This document shows, in pieces, positions 55,266 through 64,000 of a DNA stretch of 64,000 nucleotides (position 1 is the first letter of the stretch; each line of letters starts with the position of its first letter). The stretch spans positions 3,546,501 through 3,610,500 of the forward strand of contig CANUEZ040000193.1 in the NCBI GenBank assembly GCA_948099385.1. Direction: 5' to 3'. The notes below the pieces were generated by a model. It was not told where the DNA came from and searched no databases. It worked only from the letters and a program-made list of their open reading frames with translations. Position numbers and translations under genes: made by a program. The DNA is from Fasciola hepatica (lineage: Eukaryota > Platyhelminthes > Trematoda > Plagiorchiida > Fasciolidae).

Positions 55266-55719
55266 CGGTCATCCTTCATTTGTGCAGTTAAAAAATGTAT
55301 TCTGTGTGTTGGCTGTCGGGACACCCGTTCCCCTTGAAACCTTTGTGAGTACCCATCCCTGTCCATCTTGTATATTCATTCCTTCCTTTTCCACGCTCAA
55401 CATAGTGAAATGAGCAGTGACCAGTAGAGTTCTCCTTGCTGTTTACCGTTGTATGATGAGATTAATTATGATGCAATGGATAGTTTAGTGTAAGCAAACT
55501 TAGTCGTCAAGATAGAAATAGCTGAAAAACATGCAAAGCTTTACCAAAATCTGTAAGAAAAAAAATTGAAACGAAAAATATTATGAAGGCTGTCATTGCG
55601 AATCTTTTTTCCAATGGTTTCCGATGAAATCAGCTCGGTACCAGATGGTTTCTGAGCTCACGTATTTTATGTAATTTTTGCCCAAAGTAGAATAATGTGA
55701 TAGATTCGTAATTTGGAGA
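55266..55719. other. No recognisable gene
   Basis: Sequence downstream of the LINE remnant. A run of A's near 55559 is not convincingly the tail of that element. Nothing else seen. Confidence 0.45.
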
Positions 55720-56011
55720 TTACATGATACGTGTAATTTTACCGTTTTCCTCAACAATAGCTATCGAACCTTCCAAATAAAACAAATTCCCCTCCGAATC
55801 AGTAAGAAAGTTGGCGTCAAGGACACTTGGCTGATCTTTGGTTGCGGCATAAAATTTGAGGGCAATCGTGAGAAACGAGCGGGTACATAAGTAGGTTCTC
55901 GGCATCTCCTTTGAAAGAGCCAATAGAAGCATAACAATGGCTTATGATTTTGAATTTCTTCTGACGGACGTTTGGTGTGATGCCGAAATCCGCTGTTCGG
56001 TTCATTATCAC
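55720..56011 (-). other. Minus-strand stretch open in several phases
   Basis: All three minus-strand phases stay open over most of this stretch. The frame 55720-55932 ends in a protein-like segment (LDANFLTDSEGNLFYLEGS), and 55817-56011 overlaps it in another phase. I cannot tell whether one phase is a decayed exon. No family is recognised, and openness in several phases points to base composition rather than coding. Confidence 0.15.
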
Positions 56012-59000
56012 ACTTGACCCTTTTGGGACCTTATGCGGTTAAGCATCACCACAGGAAGATGTTGCAGTGCTTTCTTTCAATCACAAAACGTCCTCGTAAT
56101 AAACAAACAGTTTGCCAATTTGCCCGCCATGGGATTACATTCGAAAATATTTATACTATCACCACACACACAACATTTGAAAATGACACAGCCAGTAAGT
56201 CAGCTTAATCATTTATGTTTGATGATATATGGAGTAAATTTTCAACTTTTGGCAGGTGAATTCTATGCAGAGTTGTGCCCTGTCAGCAAACATCATCCTT
56301 CACCTTGATAACCAAATAAGGCCCTGTTGTCAGTATCACTTTTCCACTTTGCACCATGAGTTATTAGGTGTGTTATCCACCGAAATGTACACAAACTACT
56401 ATAAATGTAAAGGACAATAATAGTAATAATAGCTAGCTGACGATCTTCCTTTGTACCACTCTCATGCACGAGGGGATACATTTATTGTGTTTGTCCTGAA
56501 TATGCCCATCGGCTCCCGTAAACTGGTGGGCACATCAATAAGAGCAACGTCAATTGTGTACTCTCAATTTTCTACTGCCTTTTCCTGCTGCACAGCCACC
56601 AAAATGATTCATCAGAGAGGACACGCGCTTGATTCCCTAATTTGGATAAAGAATATACCTATAAGAGATAGACTGACGTCTGAACACTCTTCGCTGAATG
56701 TGACAGTTTTACCTAAACTGTACAAAAACAAACTCGGAACACTTTGCGTGAAATGAAAATAGTTAAGATTTATATTATCGTATTGAAGTTCATGAAGATT
56801 TAAAGAAACTGCTATTACCAGGCACCACTCCTTGCACATTATACGTAGCATTTTACCAATATTCATCGAGGATAAAGGAAATATGATCCATTCGCTTTAG
56901 GTATTAGCATCTGAAGATGTTCTGGAATGGACAGAAAATAAAGTGGGTCTGATAATCGGAACAATTTAGTACGAGATAATTCCGATGGATTTTCTGAGCT
57001 ATTCGTTGTGACCTATCTTCACAAGGAACAATGTGGTTTATGAATCAACATTCGTTATTGAATATCTAAAGGTGGCATCAACCGTCGCTGCGTGTAAATA
57101 TGATTAGTAAAAGATGAAATAAAATCTTTCTCAGGTTTTAGGGTTCCTTGGAAAATTTAGAAATGTTCCTGGGTATTAGCGCGTACGAGGGTAATCCGAA
57201 CTAAGAATAAAACGTGGAGCAAACAACTATCCCATTCATTTTTCTAATTTTTACGATGGGGTGATAATAAAAACCTCAGTAACTGCATATGTAATTTGGG
57301 TAGGTGTACATCATGATGAATTTTAAAAATGTCCAGATTCCTCTGTCGTGGTCTGTGAGCTAATTCAGTAGACGTAAAGCGTTACTCGGTCATGAGCGGC
57401 CCCATCAATACACGTTTTCAAACTATTACATCAAATTTTCAGTGATGGAAAAGCTGAACATCAATGATAATTTTGAAGAAGCGTATCCAGCAATCGCGTT
57501 TTTTCATCAGTATGACATGGTTTGACCGCTGAATGTTCCATGGAAGAAGTAAAATAAATCGCTCAATAAATGAAAGAAAACCCATCTGTTACAAGAAATC
57601 TACCCCTGATTACCTGTGCTCTTTTCACCATTGAACTGAGTCCACATTTATTTTTTCCATTGTTTGAACACGAGTCCATTCATTTTGGAACGGACTGCTA
57701 GCTCGACGAACATCTATTAGTTTACTTGTCTGTTTTGTTTTTTTTTCCAATTTTTTAGTGTCAAGTTAGGCATGCGTCAGCTGAATGATACGTGATGAGT
57801 CACAGTTTCAGTCCGAAGAGCTATTCATCTTACTCGAGGAGTGACAGACGGTTGTGACGGTCGGCCTTCAACAACCCGCAGGAGAATACTACGATGAAAA
57901 TAGGAAAAAGGGTTTTACCAGGCTCAGGGGAATGGAGGTTCCATTTCATCGGCCACCAAAACGGGGCGGTTCACAGAATAAACTCAATGGTATTTTGTCC
58001 AAACGTTTCGATGACAAACACCGTATGAAATCCGCACACGGAACCCATTTTGATAAATCACCCTTCTGTTCTAGATGGTTCTTCGTATGCTCTTACCCAT
58101 CAGTATGGTTTATTAAGTCTCCGAAAATGTCTACTGGAACTTCCGAATGTTGGGTGGTGGAAAACATCAGTTAACAGTTTGCTTTTTCTGGAAAACTATA
58201 AGAAAACGGTGGGATTATTGTGGCTTATATATATATATATATATGCAATATTTTCAGGTCGGACCCTGGCGCTCATTTCTGCTTGCTCAACGTAGAAAAT
58301 CACATAGATAGAGCTAATTATTTGGCTTTTTTAAATGGATTACCAATTGTGATGGGTTCATTGGATCAAGGTTTTCACGTCTAAAGTGAACGTGAATTCG
58401 GTCAAGTGGCAATGGGAATCATTATCAAAGTTTGGAAGGGGCTCCGTATCACTGCCAGAAAGCCGGATCAAAGGTTGTCCCACAGCTGGCTTCGAAGAAA
58501 AATGTCTCAGATCCGCTCTAATTGAGTAGAATATTTACACTGGCAGCTTGTGTACTGAATTTATTGGTGGTCATTATTATAGTTTGGTATTAGAAAAATA
58601 GCAAACCAATTGTTATATTCTACGAATGGATTACCAATACGAAGTGACGGATGAGTGTATTTGACCAGTATTTTCAGTATCCCATTGTTGTAAATGATAA
58701 GATTAGTTTCAGAAATATTACACTTGATGCCACAATCAATACCTTGCAAAACTCCGGCTATCAACCTCCGAGGTTGTTTATTGGAATAAAATGAAACGAC
58801 GTTTTACAAGCTAGAGCTGGAGTACTATTCCATACTCAATTGGTACACGCTTCTCCGAAATCCGATTATTTCAAAAGAGTGGACTACCGTTGTACCTTTC
58901 TGAAATAGACAGTAAACATTTCACACCACTTTGTTCTACTCTTTTTACCAAACAGAGGGCAAATGTTACTTGGGTTTCAGAGAACAATTATTTTGCACAT

Positions 59001-59263
59001 GTCACTAACCATCCCCTTGTTTTAAGCAGCTGCTCCCGTCCGAAAACCCAGAACCGTCAAAATGTTCACTACCGAATTTAAAAGGCCAACAATAATTTGT
59101 AGCAGCACTTTGAAGAAAATAATCACTGTTTTGTTTGGTCATTTCTTCATAAATCAATATGAATTATTGGATTCGGAGAAACAGTAAAACAATCACTGAA
59201 ACCGGTTTACGAATACGGTTTTGCTTGTTGGAATCGAAACTTTTCACCTTCTAATCTTTTGTG

Positions 59264-59266
<3 letters not shown>
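56012..59266. other. No recognisable gene; short AT repeat
   Basis: Short open frames only. The longest is 57854-58174 (106 codons, plus), with a basic stretch but no known domain. A short (TA)n occupies 58226-58244. Confidence 0.4.

Positions 59267-59314
<48 letters not shown>
59267..59314. repeat. AT microsatellite beside the Penelope-like element
   Basis: An almost perfect (AT)n of about 48 bp lies 93 bp outside the left end of the element arm. A shorter TA run, 'cgtatatatatg' (about 61655-61666), lies just outside the right arm. The element may have inserted in or near AT-repeat DNA. Confidence 0.9.
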
Positions 59315-59407
59315 TCGTTACACGTGTGGCACCTTCTAGTAAAATGATGCCGCAACTTATGACTAGGTGAAAACGAATGGATGAATAACCACGTAATTTT
59401 TCGGAAC

Positions 59408-59652
59408 AAAATAGAGGGTATTTACACTATCAAATTAAGATTGGTCAATCAATATTGTAGGTGTTTTGCGGTTCGAAAAAAGGGTGGGAAGTTGGTTGTT
59501 CGTGGTTGGGAAAACTCGGTGTAGAAAGTACATCTGGGGTGTATTGGCTGCTTCCTGTCACGACTGGAAGGTCGCGGTTGAGGTCACCATGTTGTTGTCC
59601 CCCATTTTCCGATGGCGGTCTTGGTAGCTGCAGTGATTTGACAAATCGCTTG
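59408..59652 (-). repeat. Left terminal arm (element 3' end)
   Basis: It contains the last codons of the endonuclease frame, its stop and about 37 bp of 3' untranslated sequence. It is the inverted counterpart of 61401-61644. The outer edge is set where similarity stops, after the shared 'ccctctattt' read on the element strand. Confidence 0.9.
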
Positions 59653-59906
59653 TGTGAACAAGGCGATGGATTTAACAGCCTAGTCGCTACTGCCTCCGCT
59701 GCTCCCAAAGTGATTTGGCAAACGATCTTCGAAGAATTCACAGGCACTTTGTAAATTATCTTGAAGGCTTCGTTGTCTACTTGGTGCCCTGCCTCGGTAA
59801 GGTGCGCTACGATTGCACTAGTCAAGGTTCTTCTAGTTCCTGTCCTCAGCCAAGCTGGTTTGTGTTCCTTAATTCTTTGGGACAGTTGCCGTGTCGTTTT
59901 GCCTAC
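59445..59906 (-). pseudogene. GIY-YIG endonuclease, C-terminal part (read past a stop)
   Basis: Immediately after the stop at 59907-59909 the same frame goes on with 'VGKTTRQLSQRIKEH', the conserved core of Penelope-type GIY-YIG nucleases with its catalytic Arg. 'VAHLTEAGHQVD' and the C-terminal 'EAVATRLLNPSPC' follow. The frame then runs through the left arm to a stop at about 59445. The endonuclease nicks target DNA to start insertion. One base change separates it from the RT part, and no other damage is obvious here. Confidence 0.88.
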
Positions 59907-59909
59907 TTA

Positions 59910-60851
59910 CCTTCGCGAACATGAGCAAACAAATGAATAGGTTAACATAGAGGAGGAAAGCACAGGCATTTTGTCTTTGAGATTCATAGAAATCATTGAC
60001 CGGCTTGTGAAGTGGGCGCGTAGAGTAGCGGCGGGAAATGTACAGGCGATTGCATCCCTTAGGCGCCGAACTAGTAGTTCGCATTTAACAACTCCTTTGA
60101 AGGGAAGTTGCATGTGCAATTCTTGCTTCTTGGCGGTGATTATCCATGGTAGCTTGGGTACTTCCGAAATGTTCTTTTGAATGAAACGTTCCGGATACCC
60201 GTTGTTTATTAATGTTTGTCTTGTGTGATGTAATTCCTCACTCACTGTTTCCTCGGAACAGATCTTTCGTATGCGAGACGCTAGGGATCGGACTAGGTTC
60301 TGTTTGCGTTTTAGAGACACGAAACTGCCAAAATGTGTGTATTGGCCTGTCCATGTTAGCTTACGATTGACGCGGCGGACGAGCTTCTCATCTTCCCTTT
60401 TCGTAGGGTTTACATCCAGAAAATGAAAGTTGCCGTCTAATTTCACTTCGGATGTGAAACTGAGCGCACTGTTAGCCTGGTTAAACTTTTCCATTATTTC
60501 TTTTAGGTGAACATGTTTGTCAATCATAATGAAGATGTCGTCCACAGACCGGCAGTACCTTGGTAGTCTTTCCATGGAGTCTTTGAGTACCCCATTCTCC
60601 AGCTTGGCAACGAAAATATCGGCAAGTAGGGGTCCCAGAGGCGAGCCCATCGCAACTCCTTCGGTTTGTCGGTGAAGCTTGTGGTTGAAGCCGAACTGAA
60701 CATTTAGAGTACAACGTAGTAGTAGTTCTTTCAGACTGGCTACCGGAATACCAACGTTGATTTCGTTTTTGATTATATAATTGATCAAATATTTGATGGT
60801 TTCTAGAAATAGAAAGCTCGTAAATAGTGATGTTACGTCCACAGATGCCAT
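59910..60851 (-). pseudogene. Penelope-type reverse transcriptase core and start of GIY-YIG endonuclease (broken)
   Basis: This 314-codon frame is the largest in the window. It starts at the frameshift, at 'MASVDVTSLFTS' (motif A, Asp5). It continues with 'EGVAMGSPLGPLLAD' (motif B, residues 64-78) and 'RSVDDIF' (motif C, residues 101-107), where the usual tyrosine before VDD is serine (codon at 60546-60548). Next come 'GNFHFLDV' (140-147), 'TWTGQYTHFGSF' and 'NNGYPERFI'. The end (residues 303-314, 'LTYSFVCSCSRR') is the beginning of the GIY-YIG nuclease. The stop at 59907-59909 falls exactly where the second conserved tyrosine (the YIG tyrosine) is expected. The RT normally primes on DNA ends and copies element RNA. 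This copy cannot do so as it stands. Confidence 0.93.
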
Positions 60852-61400
60852 TTTGTAGGTCCCATCATATTTCGTTGTTTTATTATTTCTACGAATTGAA
60901 ATGTGTCATTAAGGCTATATTGAGCAATGCTTCTGCGCACTGGTTCCAGTATATCGGCGAGCCAACGAGCAGTAGAGTGGTAGGAAGAAGTGCTCATATC
61001 AAGTATCGGTCTTAGTGGTACTCTCGATTTATGTATTTTCGGTAAGCCATATAGACGGGGAATACTGGTGCCAGTAGGTCTTAACTGTTCATAATTTCCA
61101 ATCGAAATATAATTCTGATCTTTCAATAGTCTCAAGGCTGCAGTACGTTTTTCTTCCACTGTCTTGGTTCTGTCCTTCTCTCCTTTGGATTCCGTTAATT
61201 TTGTCGATTCACTTAGAATGGTATCCATTTTATCAATGTAGTCTTTGCGATTCATTAGCACAACTCCGGAGCCTTTGTCAGGCCTGGCAACAACAATGTC
61301 CTTTTTTCCCTATAGACCCCTTAACGCTTCCCTGTGTCGGTTACTGATAATGGTTCTAAATTTCCTCTGGGTTCGATGGTATTCATAAGAACAGTCAAAA
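60833..61400 (-). pseudogene. Penelope-type reverse transcriptase, N-terminal part (broken)
   Basis: The frame on the minus strand starts at the junction with the inverted arm (about 61397). It contains a thumb-like basic stretch, then the Penelope signature 'ARPDKGSGVVLMN' upstream of 61253, followed by 'LYGLPKIHK' and 'PLRPILD'. These are the conserved motifs that precede RT motif A in this family. A stop (TAG) at 61310-61312 interrupts the frame before 'GKKDIVVARPDKG'. It continues to about 60852, where a one-base frameshift separates it from the core RT frame. The N-terminus expected in full-length relatives is missing. The longest open piece is 60833-61261. Confidence 0.88.
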
Positions 61401-61644
61401 CAAGCGATTTGTCAAATCACTGCAGCTACCAAGACCGCCATCGGAAAATGGGGGACAACAACATGGTGACCTCGACCGCGACCTTCCAGTCGTGACAGGA
61501 AGCAGCCAATCCACCCCAGATGTACTTTCTACACCGAGTTTTCCCAACCACAAACAACCAACTTCCCACTCCTTTTTCGAAACGCAAAACACCTACAATA
61601 TTGATTGACCAATCTTAATTTGATACTGTAAATACCCTCTATTT
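61401..61644 (+). repeat. Right terminal arm (inverted copy of the 3' tail)
   Basis: Read on the plus strand, this arm encodes the same final 68 or so residues of the endonuclease as the left arm, starting at 'KRFVKSLQ' and ending with a stop at 61606-61608. The same 3' untranslated sequence follows. It has few substitutions relative to the left arm and no indels within the coding part. Confidence 0.9.
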
Positions 61645-62729
61645 GGTTTCCTATCGTATATATATGTAACTATATTAGCCAGAGGATGAAGTTACCGAAA
61701 ACGAGGTTGTTCTCTATCGCGCCTTTTCCTATAATGCAATGGGATTATTTAGTGAAACCATGTAATTGCTTGATAGCAATTCAAAAGTTTTGTTTTTGGT
61801 TTTCTTTTGAGTCTGTATGTATAGAAGAATAATGCATTTAATGGACTGAATTTAGCGCTGGATAGAGAGGAAATACGAATAATTGTACAAGGTACGGATA
61901 ATTATTTCACACGTAAATTTTGTTGTTTTTCTTAGAAAAAATGTATCGAGATGTAATAAAAGAAAGAATCTGCATAGACCATCATGTTAACCAGATTTAT
62001 AAACCTAGATCAGATTTTTCGCGTTCACTGAGACCCAGAAATTTAACAAACATCCCGGGTCAATAACTGTGAGTAAACAACTCACCACCCAGCTCTTAGA
62101 ATCTGATCGTTCCAACCGAGAATATCGCAACTGTACAGTGCGGCCGTTTTTCCCGTGATTCTAGTGATGAACTGAGCTTAAGAAGTGGATGATTAATCCC
62201 GTAACATATGTAGTTATTTGTACTATTGTATACGAATCAACCCCCCTGTATTTGTATCTACTAGATTAGTTTGACTATTTGTAGGAATTATTGATGTTTA
62301 AGTATAGTGCCAGTATACACCCGCGAAAATAAAGATCCACTTCACCGTTAGACAGGAACAGTATTCTGGATGCTGAAAATTGGATTCGTTGTTCCGGACT
62401 CTCAGTGTTTGATAGATCAAATTATTTGAAACCGAAGAAAACCCAATAATCGCATTACCTCAATATCTCAATAAACCGTTTGAACATGCCTACTAGTATG
62501 AATGAGTACAGCAGTTTGTTTTGAACTAGAGACTGGAAAACAATCCATGTTCATTCAATGCTAGCTCTTCAGTTCCCACTAATGGAATCTGCAAGACCAA
62601 TTCATGGCTATGTCATCCTTGTGAAAAATCAATAGCCCCTTTGCATGCACATCGAATTTCAGCATGAATTCAGTCTCAGAGGTTGCACAATATACCTAAG
62701 GAAATGTCTATATTATTCAAGTAGGACGA
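61645..62729. other. No recognisable gene
   Basis: AT-rich sequence right of the Penelope-like element, with very few open frames of any length. A small TA run lies at about 61655-61666. A 7-bp perfect stem, aattgct...agcaatt, lies near 61763-61781. Confidence 0.45.
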
Positions 62730-62990
62730 TCACCTGCGTGGCCGGTCGCGGTCGAGTCGTTTGAAGTCTGAGGTTTGAATCCCTTCCATCACCGTTTACT
62801 TTGGTGGACGACAGTAATCCACTTCCAACCGGATCGTTACTGCACGTGCCCATTTGAGAGCTTGTGTGGTCCTCCGCCACTCTAGTTCTCAGGGTTTGCT
62901 TCCGGCGAACCCCAGTGGCGCAGCTGGCCTTCGTGGACATGGGGTGATTACCCTTTAACTGAATTCGTGCGCAAACATGTGTTAAAAAAA
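62730..62990 (+). repeat. tRNA-related SINE with short A-run
   Basis: 'gaggtttgaatcccttcc' (about 62770-62787) is a strong B-box, and 'gcgtggccggtcgcggtcg' upstream is a degenerate A-box at slightly short spacing. The body to about 62960 is clearly richer in G+C than its flanks. An A-run at about 62983-62989 follows, as expected for a SINE 3' end. A 97-codon minus-strand frame (62713-63006) over it is likely an accident of composition. Confidence 0.5.
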
Positions 62991-63092
62991 CAGAATGTCG
63001 TTCCATTCAAACCTATGAATAGTATCACTTAAAGACAATCGACAATTATGCCCTGAAAGCATATTACATTACTGCAGTTTTAGCCCGGATTT

Positions 63093-63395
63093 TTGACCCA
63101 TTTTTTGCTGAACTTAAATAACTACATTTACCCTAAGAGAGAAATCCTGGTCCCATCTTTAGAAGGAACCATGTCGCAAGGAAAAAAACGTATTTTGTTC
63201 AAACATTATGACAAATCACAGCTTCGAAATACTTATCAAAAAGAAGCTGAATGTGGTCGTTTAGGATCCACTGCTAACAACAGAAAGCAGAAAATAAAAT
63301 ATTACAGAACGGTAATTAGTCCAACGGACTTGAAAACAGGTCGAATCAATGTGTTCATCTGCTCAAGACATATGATTGAATATAACTTAGAGTAA
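63093..63395 (+). other. Unassigned 100-codon open frame followed by a poly(A) signal
   Basis: The translation is rich in Lys, Arg and Tyr and recognisably hydrophilic after residue 25, with no known domain, signal peptide or membrane segment. An AATAAA hexamer sits at 63417-63422, 22 bases after the stop, which is a plausible distance for a last exon. The first 25 codons could be spurious, and a splice acceptor could lie further in. With no homologue recognised, it could be a lineage-specific terminal exon, a repeat fragment or chance. Confidence 0.22.
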
Positions 63396-64000
63396 AATAG
63401 TTAAATTCGGTTGTTCAATAAAGACGTGGTTTATTACACGGTATTTCTGAACAGTGAAATTTTACTATATTATTTCACCCTGCGCATCGATTCCTTGATA
63501 GACTCCTGACCGACCTCGGGCGTGACAAATCAGAATGGGTAGGTAGCTGGCTCAATTAACCCAATGAACATCAAATTTTAAATAGATCTTCGGAGTGTGA
63601 ATAATTGGTTAGGCTGATTTAGGTGAGGATTTGTGGTACCCACAAGGATAATCAGAGAAGTTTCAAAGTTATAAGCTTGTTTTATTAGAGAGAACAGATT
63701 TTCACTGAACCGTAGTCAGAACAGAAATTGATGAAATGGACATTCTAAGGGCGCCTGAGTTTTTCCAGAGTAAATCTGACATCAGTGCTTTTCGATTATA
63801 TCAGAGGCCACTGGAATACACTTAGACACAAAAGAGAACCTGCGATGTAAGTCACTTGTTGAATAACAAACTAGGAGGATGGAAAACAGGTCATCAGCTG
63901 GATTTGGGAGCGGCTTTGATGGGCCGTCAGTTTTTTCCTCGATTTCCAGGAGGTGAATAATTAGATTGATTTTCGAATAAAATGCGACTGTCCAATAAAA
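63396..64000. other. No recognisable gene
   Basis: Apart from the AATAAA at 63417-63422, I see nothing that can be supported up to the end of the window. Confidence 0.45.

Larger units (their letters stand above)
59408..61644 (-). mobile_element. Penelope-like retroelement, 5'-truncated, with inverted terminal arms
   Basis: The minus strand encodes, in order, a Penelope-type reverse transcriptase and a C-terminal GIY-YIG endonuclease, the domain order that defines endonuclease-bearing Penelope-like elements. The coding region begins abruptly at about 61400, with no N-terminal part. At that point it meets an inverted copy of the element's own 3' tail (61401-61644). The copy's twin is the tail itself (59408-59652). 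The two pieces are therefore joined head-to-head with 3' ends facing outward. The arms differ at about 7 positions in 245 by my count. Damage to the protein is a stop at 61310-61312, a frameshift near 60850, a Tyr-to-Ser change in RT motif C and a stop at 59907-59909. The copy is dead but fairly young. I see no clear target-site duplication. Confidence 0.9.

Noticed and set aside
55720..56011. Protein-like minus-strand frame as a real exon
   Set aside because: All three phases are open over most of the stretch and each looks equally protein-like. No splice pair or known family supports one of them.
59461..59754. 97-codon plus-strand frame over the left arm as a gene
   Set aside because: It is the antisense of the Penelope endonuclease C-terminus.
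61395..61592. 65-codon minus-strand frame over the right arm as a gene
   Set aside because: It is the antisense of the inverted copy of the endonuclease tail. The true reading is on the plus strand.
61681..61703. Fragments resembling a hammerhead ribozyme core (ggatga and cgaaa) just outside the right Penelope arm
   Set aside because: Penelope-like elements are known to carry hammerhead ribozymes, but here the CUGAUGA core has two mismatches, stem II is almost absent, no flanking stems I and III were found, and the sequence lies outside the arm similarity.
1..64000. CRISPR array, bacterial operon, plasmid origin or prophage
   Set aside because: No regularly spaced direct repeats, no ribosome-binding-site-led gene strings and no bacterial or phage protein families. 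The content is eukaryotic repeats.
1..64000. Flatworm spliced-leader RNA gene or rRNA genes
   Set aside because: I looked by eye for the conserved leader core and for rRNA landmarks and found none.

Overview
The window looks like repeat-rich, AT-rich nuclear DNA of a multicellular eukaryote, most probably a parasitic flatworm (a digenean or a related group). Evidence for the origin is indirect. There is a Penelope-like retroelement with a GIY-YIG endonuclease, an RTE-clade LINE remnant whose C-terminal half resembles trematode RTE elements, several tRNA-related SINE-like heads, AT microsatellites, and no operon-like gene packing. Nothing bacterial or viral was recognised, and the species cannot be fixed from the sequence alone.

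No intact host protein-coding gene, rRNA or functional tRNA could be identified. Most short open frames are the size expected by chance in DNA of this composition, and the window may be intergenic or the inside of long introns. A few longer or odder frames are listed with low confidence so that they are not lost: 13633-14067, 46722-47015, 48522-48971, 50262-50714 and 63093-63395.

Layout. 1-10220 is unassigned apart from a divergent interspersed repeat (970-1345) whose second copy lies at 24395-24725. 10221-10290 is an AT microsatellite. 13567-13630 is an inverted repeat just before a 144-codon frame. 19003-19322 is a cluster of small hairpins. 28.0-28.8 kb, 29.9-30.5 kb and 50.26-50.93 kb are patches visibly richer in G+C and probably old repeats. 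tRNA-like SINE heads lie near 36.8, 39.9, 43.5, 52.2, 53.4 and 62.7 kb. A decayed RTE-type LINE occupies about 53.78-55.27 kb on the plus strand.

The best-defined object is a Penelope-like element on the minus strand at about 59.41-61.64 kb. It encodes a reverse transcriptase and a C-terminal GIY-YIG endonuclease. It is truncated at its 5' end and joined head-to-head there to an inverted second copy of its own 3' tail, giving near-identical inverted arms of about 245 bp. It is inactivated by two stop codons, one frameshift and a damaged RT catalytic motif. The window therefore records several layers of retroelement activity and decay rather than a set of cooperating genes.
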